A stretch of DNA of 64,000 bases from Cycas panzhihuaensis (lineage: Eukaryota > Cycadophyta): NCBI GenBank assembly GCA_023213395.1, contig CM041465.1:215705741-215769740 (forward strand), written 5' to 3'. The notes under the pieces were generated by a model. The model saw only the letters and a program-made list of their open reading frames with translations. It was not told the origin of the DNA and did not search any database. Position numbers and translations under genes: made by a program. Of the stretch, positions 33,016 to 44,210 are shown piece after piece. Position 1 is the stretch's first letter. Every line of letters starts with the position of its first letter.

Positions 33016-33960
33016 ATTAGGTCAAGGTTTTTGGGGTTGGCCAATTAGTGATGATAGAGATTTTATCAAGTTCCACCTGAACCCCTACAAAAGATATAAT
33101 ATGCCCAAGGTATTATAATCCAGATTTTCCAAAGTCACATTTGGAAAGCTTAGCATATAGTTTATTCTTAGCTAGGATTTGAAGGATTGTTTCTAGATGT
33201 GGGATGTGGGCTGGCATGTTTGAGCTATAGATAGGAATATCATCAAAGAAGATGATAACAAATTTTCGTAAGTATGGGGAAAAGATCTTGTTCATGAGGG
33301 CCTAAAAGGTGGCCGGAGCATTACATAGGCCAAAGGGCATGACCTAGAACTCAAAGTGGCTATGGTGGGTTCAAAAAGTTATTTTATGTTGATCCTCTGG
33401 CAAGATGGAGATTTGGTAGTATCCTGACTATAAATCAAACTTGGTGAAAATTGCAGCACCATGGATTTCATCTAACATGTCATCGATTTGTGGCATGGGA
33501 AACTTATTTTTTATGGTGATTTTATTGAGTGCACGATAGTCAACACAAAGTCAGAAAGAGCCATCCTTCTTATGAACTAAGATGATGGATGTCACATACA
33601 GGCTTTTACTAGGTTGGATGATACACATGTCCAATAATTCCTATGTGATTTTTTTGATTTCATTTTTTTAGAAATAGGAATTTCTATATGGTCGAAGGCT
33701 TATTGGGTCATGCAAACTTTGTAACTCAATAGTATGGTAAAAGCCTTAATCAGGTGGGGGGCTAGCAGGTAATGGAGTAAATACAGATTGGTATCGATCT
33801 AATACTTATTGGATATCAGGGTGGATACCCAAGGGGGCTTGGATATAGTTAAGATGAACGATGTATCTGATGTTACCGTTGAGTTGGCGATGCATTTGTG
33901 AGGGTGAGATTACTCTGTTTAGGGGGGGCTTGCATCCCATAAAGTTTATGAGAGAGGCCC
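33016..33960 (-). pseudogene. Chromovirus reverse transcriptase (B)
   Basis: Blocks in order: 'DMCIIQPSKSLYVTSIILVH' near 33620-33570, '[20 protein letters not shown]', '[17 protein letters not shown]', 'TPEGHFEF.VMPFGLCNAPA' (near 33370-33310) and an open stretch at 33113-33295 with the catalytic 'FVIIFFDDIPIYS' (Y-x-D-D as F-F-D-D). Then comes 'KLSKCDFGKSGL.YLGHIIS'. Stops sit mostly at former CAG/TGG codons. Confidence 0.9.
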
Positions 33961-34290
33961 ATGTGATCTTTGAATATAATGATGGGGGTCGTGGGTGAAT
34001 TATTGGTGCTATAAGTCCCTAGAATCTAGAGCCATTGTACACCAAGAATTGCACCTAACCCACCTATGGATAGAGCATAAAAATCAGACACAAGGGTATA
34101 TGAGCCAATGTGGACTGTGAGGTTTTTTATTATTCGCACACAATGGAGTGTGTGATGACCAGGTAAGGAGCATGTAAAGCTAGTTTTAGGTTCTATGTAA
34201 AGATTCAATTGGCGGGCAATAGAGATGTCGATGAAATTTAGCGACGCACCACCGTCGATCAAAATGGTAATTGGGATTTTCCTCAGTATT
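33961..34290 (-). pseudogene. Chromovirus aspartic protease (B)
   Basis: Open at 34026-34262: 'MIDGGASLNFIDISIARQL' then 'LGAILGVQWL'. The catalytic motif is normally D-S/T-G; here it is D-G-G. The final 'ILGVQWL' is the conserved end of the domain. It follows gag directly. Confidence 0.9.
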
Positions 34291-34958
34291 CCTTTAATTC
34301 AAAGTGGTTTAAGACATGCAATGGAGGTAACTGTGGATAAGGAAACTTCAAGCTCAGGGTTTGAGGGTAACTCATTAGCAGGGTGGTCTTAGGATTCATC
34401 ATCATATTCATGCTATGTAAAAAAATATTGACTCTAAGTATCTTCATATTGCTCAAAAAAATAGGTAGAGAAGTGTGCCCAAGACTGGCTAGAGGGGTAC
34501 TTCTGTTTCCAACATCAGAACCAATGATGTGCCTTCCCATCTAAGTGAATAGAAGTAAATGTAAGTTGCTCATTCACTGACATTGGGTTGAGTGTAAAGT
34601 AAGACTCTAGTTTGCTAATCCAACTTCATGCATTATCCCTATTAAGATCTGGATCAAATATGGGTATGTTGATCTTATGCTGAAATGGTTGTTGTTGACG
34701 TGGAGGTGGAGGCATGATTTGTTGTTGTGTAGGGCCAATTGATGGTAGAGGAGAGAAGTTGTTCAACCTCTTAATTACATCTTGGACATTAGCATGAGAT
34801 GCTAGGTTTTGCAATTTTGAGCTAAATTCTGCGCGCATGGTAGCTACTTCATTTTTAACCTCCTCGCGTATGTGGCTGAGATCTTCTATTTTATCATTAA
34901 TTCTATGGACTTCGGTCTCAAGTCCTAGGATTTTATCATTGTTGCTTTGAGGAGCCAT
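34291..34958 (-). pseudogene. Chromovirus gag (B)
   Basis: ATG at 34956-34958. The first 110 codons are open: 'MAPQSNNDKILGLETEVHRI', a predicted coiled coil to about residue 60, then Pro/Gln-rich 'IMPPPPRQQQPFQ' and the capsid start 'INIPIFDPDLNRDNA'. After a stop it continues 'WISKLESYFTL', then 'LDGKAHHWF', the usual capsid pattern. The segment up to protease is short and I see no zinc knuckle, so an internal deletion is likely. Confidence 0.85.
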
Positions 34959-36125
34959 GGGAAAAGGGCATAAAGAGGCAGGAATAAGTAGAAAGAAGGG
35001 GAATGAACAAAAGTGGGAAAGGTCAAGGAAGAATGGGACGTAAGAAAAAGGGGGTTGTTAAGGAAAAGAGAGGGGGGTGAATAGGGAGATTATGGGATGT
35101 CTATAGCCTGTTGACCCGAAAGAAAGTTACATAAATAAGATATCAAGTTCTTTCAATAGTGTGCAAAGCTTGTTCAACTAGGGCATGTGAAGTGTGGGGG
35201 GGGGGGGTGTGGGGTGGGACCCACTGGTGACTAGGTACTAAAAATTATGAAAATTTATAGTATATACCAACCTAGTGCAAATTTATCAGTACGATGTGCT
35301 GATCAAAATAAGGTATATACATATAAGGGTAAATTTTCTCACTGAATTAAGTGGATTTTTTATTTTATTTAATTTATTTATTTAATGTTTTCTTTTTCTC
35401 TTTCTTTTTTTTCTCTCTTCTTCTTTTTCCCTTTTTTTTTTTTCTTTTTTTTTTTTCAAATTGTGAGGTGGCTTACAGTCTTAACCTACCAACCACTAGA
35501 CAATGTGTGCTTGGTCTTATAGGCCTGCCAATAAATTATAGAAGTTCAGGGTAGGTAGCTTTGTGGTATTAACCGCTAACCATTACACTACAAGACTTCA
35601 GCGATCGATAGTTGCCTATGCTAGAAAAGGATTGGGACCTGAAGGTGGAGTCCTCCTATATACCCAAAGGTATGTGGAGGCGCACTACGTAGCCAGGTTT
35701 TGTCTAGGCCTTAGCTCGGGAGTGATACTCTAATCCTTCATGCAAAGGGCAGGAGGGCCACTATGGGCTTAGCTAGAATGACAGATCCCTGTGATACCCG
35801 GGAAAGGAGGTGGAAGGGAGTAAAAAGTAGCCACCCAGTGACGTTATCTACCCTTAAGATATAATTCAATGCCATAATCAAAAAATAGAAATGAAATTAA
35901 AACTAGATGAAAGATAAGGGATAAAGTACTAGAGTTACTTAGGAAAAGAATTTCCCCTTTCTCCCAACTCTTGAACTGTCCCGATACCATTCCTCAATCT
36001 CCGTAGAGAGAGTACTAAGCGAAGGTCTTTTCTCCATCTCTATTAGGGTAGAGAGAGTACTCGATCTAATAGGGAAAGAAAAAAAAATTCTAGACTTTTG
36101 GGAAGCCTCCCACGATCGTGACACA
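34959..36125 (-). other. Long 5' leader of B with polypyrimidine tract
   Basis: 1.17 kb without coding signal. It includes a 110-bp T/C-only tract in plus text (35350-35460; polypurine in the element RNA) and a G run near 35199-35211. The counterpart in A shares blocks in the same order. Confidence 0.75.
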
Positions 36126-36137
36126 GCTCTGATACCA
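36126..36137 (-). other. Primer-binding site (B)
   Basis: The minus strand reads TGGTATCAGAGC exactly, 2 bp from the LTR at 36140. Confidence 0.95.
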
Positions 36138-36139
36138 CT

Positions 36140-36513
36140 TGGGACGTTTCTTCTTTCCAATACTCTTGAGATAGCAAAGAATTTGACAATCACATTAGTG
36201 TCTTCTTATCCAATAGAGCAAACAAGCTAACCAAGAGTTTCACAAGAATACTAGAGTGCTAAATGATCACCAAAAGATAGAAAGTACCATAGCACAATCT
36301 TTATAAAAATGTTTTATCAAGATAACCATCATTTACAATTTATGACCCTTATATAGACAAAATAGGGTCTTATACATGTAATCCATTTGGCGGTCTAAGT
36401 GGCCTTACATTCTATTGGGCAGCAATGCCCATGCATACTATTGGCCTATTAGACGGAACATGCATAAAGTTCCATAGTGGTTTACATAACTTAGTCAGAT
36501 AAGTTATGTAACA
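36140..36513 (-). repeat. 5' LTR (B)
   Basis: 374 bp, TGGGACG to GTAACA in plus text, full length. Confidence 0.95.
36344..36369 (-). promoter_or_regulatory. TATA box inside B LTR
   Basis: The minus strand reads CTATATAAG at 36348-36356, inside an inverted repeat GACCCT/AGGGTC. The same 26 bp are unchanged in the other LTR (30794-30819) although the LTRs differ by about 11%. Transcription would start some 25-30 bases to the left. Confidence 0.7.
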
Positions 36514-36611
36514 GAGGGATAGGAGGAGATAGACCCTGATGGAGGAAGGGGTGCCCACAAATAAGAAATGGGTGATGGGTAATGAAGGTGCAAGGAGGAA
36601 GTTAGGTGGAA
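36514..36611. repeat. Right copy of ~98-bp duplication flanking B
   Basis: Begins GAGGGATAGG immediately after the B LTR; partner of 30503-30600. Confidence 0.9.
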
Positions 36612-39329
36612 AAGAACCAACTTCCCAAATAGAAGTAACATAAGATGGTAGCTTGCTAAAAGAGGGCACCTAAAGAAGGATGATCCTAGGATACCAATAC
36701 TTGATGCAGATGGCTAAGTATGCAAGAGTTAGGCATTGTGTCTTTTGTTCCATTTTAGAGTGAATTGGGTAGTGATATAGGTTATTACTATTTTTTATTT
36801 ATATTTAAATTAAAAGAGAAAGGAAAGAACAACACTCTCTCTCTCTCTTAATCCTAGCCTCTCTCTATTTGCTTTTACTATTGTCAAAGGAACTAGGCAA
36901 GCAAGAATCATATATAGAGAATGCAAGAACTAGTGCAAGTTAACCCAATATAGCATCAGAAAGAGAAAAGGTTGCAGTAGAGGAACTCATAACCTTTCAT
37001 ACCCTTACCCCAATGGATACAAGAGTCATGCAAGAAGGGGGGAATGGAAATATGACAATGGTAGGGAACTACCCCACTAGTGGGATTAATGCCTACACAT
37101 GAAAATCAACTACTCCTTCCCCTATATGAACAAGCCAATCAATCCACAAGTAACAAAACATAAACAACTTTTTCTTTTTCTTTTCCTTTCCTTGGGAGTA
37201 AGGGGGAAGGAAGTAAGCAAGAAGATAGGGTAAGAAAGAGTGCACCTGAAACTGGGATGGTTGGTGTAGAGGCCTCTTTCCCTTTCCTCGTGACTCGCTC
37301 TCGTCCACCTAAAACTCCTTATCGTGGTTGGTGTTGCAGGAGGAAAATCGGTAAGGCTTCCTTACCTTCCCCAAGGACTAAATATAGAAAAAAACTAAAA
37401 GGAAAAAGGGTTACTCATAATGAAAGTTCAAATTAATGTAATGATAATAAAAGAGATGTGTGTACCTTTTGTGAAGACCTTTGTGTGCTCCAAAAAAGTG
37501 AAACTTACATAATGAGCCATTTGCCCTTTCCCAAGGGTGCTAGAAGCACATAGAAGTAGATATGTGTGTATTCTTACCAAGGGAAAGAATATGATCTTAT
37601 ACAAATATCTTTCAAATAAGCACAATATGCAAACTAAACTTTATCTAGTAAAACTGCTCTAATGGCTATAGTAAAGGGGGGGTAAAGTGGAGAGAAAGGA
37701 TAGCCTTGAAATGGCTAACCCTCCAAGTGAGATGCCTCCATATATCCAAGCAATCCTAACCAATGGATCAAGTAAGTAGCCAAGGTTTTCAAGCAACAAG
37801 AAAAGCAACAAGATTTATGAATGGTAAATGTTACAAAAGATGCAAATGTTACATCTTAATAAACCATAAGAGATTGTTATAAAAATCAGATTTTAAGAGG
37901 GCATGAAGGCTAGATGTAAGCATTGTAAGCGACTACTAATGCTACAACTAGTAGAATCCCCTACCTTAAGGGTTTCTGGGTGTACAAGAGAGGTATAGGG
38001 AAAGAAAAAGAGCAAAGAGTACAGGGCTACCCTAGATGAGATAGCTAAGAGGGTTAGAACCCTAACCTAGAACTCCTTTCTCCCCTTGTTATACCTTTTC
38101 CTCTCAACCTCCTTGGTTAGAACTTGGGAGAAACATCAAGGTGTAAGGAAACAAGCTAATGGAAAGGAAGGGTTTGCCTCTTGGAAGAGAGATGTGAAGG
38201 GGTCTCACAAAGAAGACTAAACAAACATGCAAATAACTTCTTTAGCCAAAGGAAAGAGACAATATACAGGTCTAAAAAAACCTGCTAACATAAGTTTAAA
38301 ATAGTTTTACTTCATGTGATCGCTGGTATAAGGGTTTCCCTTAAAGAATAGGTGAGAAATCCCTACAACGGCATAAGAAGAGGGAGCAGCCTACAAGAAA
38401 ACTTTAAACCAGTGATTTGATGGAGTGCTTGAGAGGAGGATCTATCTAAAACCAACTATTATATACCTGCGACTTAGGGTTTTTACCCTAAGGAATGAGG
38501 AGGTAAGAGTGAAGAGCAGGTAGCAATAGAAGAGAGCTTTCTTTTTTAGAATTTTTTTAAGAGGGAAGATGGAATAGAGATAGAATGAGCCAAAATTTAG
38601 GTTTTTAAACCTAACCCTAGCCCAATGGGTGATTAAGGCTCGCCTTGGGCAGGAAATAGCCCAGCGCCATGGATCAATTTTGAATTTAATATGAAATTGG
38701 TTATGGCCAAGTAAAAAAAATAAGAATAGATAGTCACATCATGGCAAACTACGCGGTATCACTGAGTTTGTTGTAGTACCACAAACAATGCCATGGTGCA
38801 CTAAAAATGAGGTGGAAAATAAAAGGGGAGTTTAGAAGGCTCCTAAAAGGGGGATCCTAGACCCCAAAAGGGTAAAATAATAGATTAACAAGGTGTCTAG
38901 GAGGTTTTAAGAGCTGGTGGAACCATAAGAAGCTGGAAAAAGGTGGCAACAAGGCCCTAATGAGAGACAAGTGGCAAACAAGGGTGATGTTTAAGCCTAA
39001 ATGAGTTATTAGAGATCAAATCACACTAAAAGGTGGTAAATAATAGGCTGTGGGAGCTGAGAGTGCTTGAAGACGATGTAGAGGTATGGTGGAGGATCAT
39101 GGAGTACCATCGGATGCTTGTCCTGAGTTATCATATGCTAGAGTATAAGATCCAAATAAGAGTAGGTAGGTAAGCTAGGCATAACAATCATGCAATTAAT
39201 TAACAACATGCAATATGTATCTATTGATAATCTAATGACATTCTAAATTCAATGAAGAGCAAGGATAGAAATATGCCTACACTTACCTAAGAGATGTCGT
39301 TCGTGTCTACTCCTAATTTCTAGGAAGCA
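36612..39329 (-). repeat. C/E 3' LTR, segment right of B
   Basis: It ends GGAAGCA at 39329, matching position 51474 of D. It contains the promoter-region inverted repeat (38731-38780) and a TATA-like 'attatatacc' near 38459. It has no element coding content. A (CT)n run at 36834-36849 and purine-rich blocks are present. Confidence 0.75.
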
Positions 39330-39345
39330 CTACCCCCTTGGCAAC
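39330..39345 (-). other. Polypurine tract (C/E)
   Basis: The minus strand reads CCAAGGGGGTAG before the LTR start TGCTTCC. The equivalent in D is CCAAGGGGGCAG. Confidence 0.75.
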
Positions 39346-39659
39346 AAAGCCTCACTACTCAGAAGCGTGGCATGATAGTGAATGCTATCAACATAAAGAT
39401 TAGTATCATGCATCAAAGTATAGTGGTGTCATCATTCAAGGGAGTGGCAAGTGTCATGGCAGAATGCATGGACAGGGAGGAAAGAGGGGCAACATAGAGG
39501 GATGCCTATGTATCGTCTTAGAATCTGATAAAAGAGAGGGTGGATGAGGGGGATGTCCCCATCGTACCTATGCAAGGTAAATGATGCTAACAATCACAAT
39601 CATAATCAATGAGATAGCATAAACTAGGACTATGTATATATGGAGCTTAGAATACAAGG

Positions 39660-40245
39660 GTCTCATACCATGAGTGGTACGAAGGGAAAGGTGAAGAAAC
39701 AAACTTGGTGGTCAACATAGTTTAACCTCATTAGTGGTTGGCTTTTAAAGATGCGAATGGATCGCAAAATGAAAGATAGGATGATCCCAAAACCTGGGTA
39801 ATTTGGTAACCTGATAGGTTTCTTAAGGAGGATCATTGAGAAGGGAGAGACAACACTTGAGAATACAATGAACAAGGTCATCCAACTTGGCATTTAAGTC
39901 TCGAGAGATGTGTTGAATGTCCATGGAGGAGAAATGAGATAGAAGAGATCTGGTGGTCAAAGTGAGGGCTCTCAAATATAGGAAATGTACCTAATAAACC
40001 AAGGTAAGCTATGATATGACAATCTAAAAGTCGCAAAGGAGGATGATAGGACCATTATGGAAATGGAGTACATCAGTAAGGGCCTCAATAATAGTTGTGT
40101 ATTTAGCTTCGTTATTGGTGGCCTCAGGGATTAAGACTCTAGGGTGCATATAATCATATCTGAAGGGGTCACAGAGGATCCACGTCGCAACAGAAGGTCC
40201 TGGATTACCATAACTTCCTCCATTAATGAAGATGAATAGTACCAT
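39660..40245 (-). pseudogene. Archaeal-type RNase H (C/E)
   Basis: Open at 40024-40245: 'LFIFINGGSYGNPGPSVATW', then 'PEATNNEAKYTTIIEALTDV' and 'LLCDF'. The first catalytic residue of F-x-D-G-x-S is Asn; the Glu and the later Asp are kept. The rest (39893-39663) continues in another frame with 'IPRDLNAKLDDLV', matching the 'N..AD.LA' region near the final catalytic residue. It sits between the antisense gene and the 3' LTR, about 4 kb past integrase. Confidence 0.85.
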
Positions 40246-41600
40246 GATGAAGAATAAGGGTTTCTGTTCAACGGTGGGAGAAATAGTACCAATAAGGTTA
40301 AAAGGTGAAGAAAGAGAGAAGAGGTAGTGACAGGGCTATAATCACTCAAAAAGCTATGAATATAGGTCATAAAGGATAGGAGAGTCCTGAGAAGAGGCTA
40401 CCCAGGGAGCGAGGAAACTGAGCTAACAAGGAGGAGGAGATGGTAATGAAAAGACCCCTTTAGGGCTCCCAAAGGTCACCAAAAGGGCCAAGATGAGGTT
40501 TAGAAAGGGGGAGGCACTTCCTTTAGGAGACTCAAAGGCTCAAATGGGCAGCAAAAATGGATCCAGAATGGTGAAACAAGTCAAAGGAGTATAAACATGG
40601 GTGTGTTTTAGAGTGACACAAAAAATGAGATAGAAGGGGTCTATAGGAGACTAAAGGGGTCATCATAAATGTGCCAAAAGAGCTTGAAATAGAGGCCATG
40701 GAGGTAAAATAGGGGATGGACCCTGAAGACAAAGGTGATGAGGTTAAGAAGATGGTCTCAGAGGCTATCACGGCAAAGGAAAAGGAGAGAATACCCCTCA
40801 GGGCCCCCACGTATATAAAGGAAGGAGGGTAAAAACGAGATTCATTTTCATAGGCCCCATGATCAATCTTGAGCCCTCCCTTCTACGCAGTAGAGCTCTT
40901 CTAGATTTTAGGAGGACATTACAGGAGATTTGACCATTGGATCAAGGTGCAAAGACATCCCATGTGACCAAGATGATGAGATGGTGTTAGCAAGACTCGG
41001 TTTAGTGAGTGGATCATTCCTTACCCCTCCCCATCTTATTGCTTTCATTTAATGACTTTTTGGAGGTTTATAGCTTAATTTTGACCCCTTAAGGGTAATT
41101 TGGAACCGTCTAGAGCCTGAATGAGACCTAGAGAAGGGAAGGACTAGGGCATTAGATAGCCTTGGTCCCAGTGGGCCAAGCCTTGGCCCACTTGGGAGAA
41201 TTTTTTGGGTTTTTAAGACATCCCCCCACCCCTCCGCTTTTAGGGGGGTAAACAATGGCCCTGTGGTAAAGATCACAGTTCCATGAAGTTGGCTGCAGGG
41301 CCGCTGAGGGGACACAAAAATCTCAGTGGGGCCTATGTTAAAATCTACAATACTATGGAGTTTGGCATGGGGTAGAGAGTGGAGGATAAAAAAAAAGAAG
41401 AAATGAGGCTTGAAGGATGGCTTAGCCCATCCTAATAGAGCATGAGGCATCCCAGGGGCAGTAAGGCATGTTGTGAGGGTTAGTTGGACTAGTATTTGGA
41501 CTATTTTACAGGCAATTATTGCAGTGGACAACCACGAGAACATCAAAGTAGCTGTGTTGAGCTTCATTGAGATGATGTCGTAATGAGATAAGATGACATT
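40246..41600. other. C/E: region upstream of the antisense gene
   Basis: 1.35 kb absent from D. Two minus-strand open stretches (40532-40810; 41049-41630) show no recognisable domain. Near 41256-41308 and 41334-41375 lie two related copies of a sequence resembling the LTR promoter-region inverted repeat. A promoter for the antisense gene would be expected here; this is inference. Confidence 0.45.
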
Positions 41601-43460
41601 AAGACGGTGTAGGCTCCTAAAGGTTATCAAGATGTACTAATATACATTAAATCAGTGCCTCCTAGTGGATATAGTCTCCCACTAGGACCGATGGTGATAT
41701 GTTTTCCATCTCCCCTAGGTGGGAGATGTTACTATCACACTAAGAGATATCAGAAGGATTTTAGAGTTATCGACAAGAGGAGCACTAATATCACTAGGCA
41801 TATTGCCTAGCACAGATGCCCCACACATGGAGGAGGCCACATTTTTCACAGGGCAGGGTAGGTGGGATCGATGAGAGGTGTCAGTTCAGGCGATGGTGAT
41901 ATTTAGGATTCCTCAGGTGAGGAAGCTTATTACTTTGGGTATTCTATTCCAGATTTCCTAGAAATAAAAGTACAAGGATATACCAGGTGAATGGATGGCA
42001 ACGGTTAGGAGATGTGAGATTGGAGGGAGGCTAGATTAGGTTGCCTTGATAGTAATGAATATGGTTGCACAATTGGATGTAATTTGGGTGGTAGGGAGAG
42101 GTAGATTCTCATATTGTACTATACTATAGTGTTAGTTTTTTTATCATTTTAGAGCAGTGGCACCATCAAGGGGACCGCACCCTATCTTAGCACAGGCACC
42201 TATGGTCCACAGGTGGCAGACTTGGTTTAGGGGAACCGAGGATCAGGTTCATGTCTAGAGGTCCATGGAGGCGACATCACTTAACTTACTTACCCTGGCA
42301 GTCTACACATTGGATCCATATATAGGGGTACATTGGGTGAGCGATGGCACAGTAGGGGAGCTAGAAGATTACCCAGATGAGGGAAGAGGTGATGATGGAG
42401 GTGATGGGGCAAGCCCATCAGGAGCTACAGGAGGTGAGGCAGGCCCATCAACACCTACGAGAGGAGATAGACCACCACACATGCCGACATGCAAGGGGAG
42501 AGTAGCAAGTAGGGCTCCAGCAGTAGTGGTGGCCATGGTAACAGTAATAGATGTGGAAATAGTTGCAGTGGAGGAAGGAGGAAAGGTAAGAGATGCCCCA
42601 TCATCCCAAGAGATAGGAGAGGTAGTGCCAGAGGCAGAGGAGGGAGGAGCAGCAACTAAGGGAGCTCCTGCAAAGGAGGTGGTTGTTAAAGCCGAGGAGC
42701 TAGTCATCCCAGGAGGTGATGTACTATCCTAACTCAACATCTTTTGATCACTAGCTACTTAGATAGTTTTTATTTGATTTGATTTAGAGGTTTTGATATA
42801 TATATACATTAGACTAATACATAATATGTATGGTTTGGTAGGAGCAACAGAGATGAGGAGGCCATTAGAGGCGATAGCATAAGAGTTATTCCCCCAGGTC
42901 TATGTGGAGCAACAACCTCCCATCCTACCTAGGGAGGAGCCTCGATCAGCGGGGGCACACATAGTGACATTCACCCCATTGATTACAACTAGAGATATGT
43001 AAGCGATAGAGTCCCAAGGATACCAAGTGAGGATGGGACAGCTGTAGGGAGAGCTGGATGAACTCTACATGGAGAGGGACGAGATAGCCATGGAGAGGGA
43101 CACTTTACGAGGCTAGGTCTAGGTGTTGGAGGCCCAGGGAGGAGGAGCAATAGGCAGAGATATGCAAAGTGAGATCAGGATCACCGTACTAGAGGAGGGA
43201 CTCTAAAGAGCAGAGGAGGAGAGAGATCATATCTAGGTAAGATATGATCAACTGGTAGAGCAGGTTGCTATTAGATCATTGCGAAATAGATCTCATACTC
43301 ATATGATGGTGATGACCCAAAGGAGGCCTCAGGATGAGGGGAATGAGGCAGGGAGCTCACAATGGCGACGGAGGAGCCTAAGAGGTATGTGATCTCTTAG
43401 CGAGGGGTCTCACAGGTGAGGAGATGATACCCCCTAAGGGCAAGGTGCTGAGGAGCTTGA
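41601..43460 (+). pseudogene. Antisense PMD/coiled-coil gene of C/E
   Basis: Plus-strand gene inside a minus-strand element. The plant mobile domain core near 41690-41765 reads 'DRW.YVFHLP' then 'GDVTITLRDIRRILELSTRG'. It continues 'YKDIPGEWMATVRRCE', 'SYCTIL.C.FFYHFRAVAPS' and 'HILVHRW'-like 'APMVHRWQTWFRGTEDQVHV', ending 'LDPYIGVHW', the usual PMD close. An open stretch (42265-42732) holds the end of PMD and a Gly/Pro/Glu-rich linker. A likely intron (GT at about 42717, AG at about 42840) precedes a coiled-coil exon ('LDELYMERDEIAMERDTL', then 'VLEEGL.RAEEERDHI'). Stops are mainly TAG. Confidence 0.75.
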
Positions 43461-44210
43461 TGTATTATTAGTTTTGATCAGGAAAGCATTAGACCTCCAA
43501 GGAATCTCACCATATGTAGACACATAATTATACCCCTCCCTGCAAGGATTCTAACTTCATGACGTGTGATGCTTAGATGATAATAATGTACTATATGACC
43601 TTATATGATATGATTTATATGTATATAGACTGGGGCCAATTGGTATTCCATTTAACCCATGATGATGATATTGTGAGGGTTTGTAATGTTGTTATACTAT
43701 TTATTTATTTGTTTGTTTGTTTATTTATGCATATGTGTGGAGATATAGATGCATGCAGATATGGGTGCATAGGTGCACGGAGGATTATGGATTATGATGG
43801 TTTTGGTTGATTGCTATGTATGTTTTTTGTCATTAGATCATGAGTGGATGATGCTCGTATTTCTTTTCATGTAGGACCACACTCGTAGTAAGCACATACG
43901 ACCACCCTGTGTATAGGTGATAGGCACATATGAGGCTAGGAGAGGGAGAGCCATGCATATCCATCGAAGGAGCATAACAGATATGCAAAGGAAATAACGA
44001 CATAGAGGGAGTATAGATACTCAAGTATGAGGCTCTAGTTGGGGTGTGATTCCAAGCTTGGGAACGAAGGGAGTTTATATGCCCAACTAGGAGGAGAGGT
44101 TTCCCTTAGAAGGGAGACAAAAGATGATATGCAAGCGATGAAACCATAAAGATGAGAAGCCACTCCAAGTTACCATCCCACCTATGATTAGGGGGGAATG
44201 GGGACATGCT
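43461..44210. other. C/E: 3' region between antisense gene and integrase
   Basis: Convergent intergenic stretch, matched by 53.75-54.52 kb in D ('tgatgatgatattgtgagg', 'aggtgataggcacatatgagg'). It contains TATTTGTT-type T-rich repeats at 43701-43732. No coding signal. Confidence 0.5.

Larger units (their letters stand above)
30601..36513 (-). mobile_element. Element B: complete chromovirus (Ty3/gypsy with chromodomain)
   Basis: Two LTRs (30601-30963 and 36140-36513) differ at roughly one base in nine. Inside are the polypurine tract, chromodomain, integrase, RNase H, RT, protease, gag, a 1.2-kb leader and a tRNA-Met-type primer site, in minus-strand order. The frame is broken by many stops. 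It is inserted in the 3' LTR of C/E and flanked by a duplication of about 98 bp. It is the same family as element A. Confidence 0.95.

Noticed and set aside
41049-41630. Minus-strand open frame of 193 codons
   Set aside because: No recognisable domain, overlaps the expected 5' end of the antisense gene, and has no counterpart in D or F.
42369-42707. Minus-strand open frame of 112 codons rich in Ser, Pro and Thr
   Set aside because: It is the complement of the Gly/Pro/Glu linker of the antisense PMD gene; repeat-like GC-rich sequence stays open in several frames.
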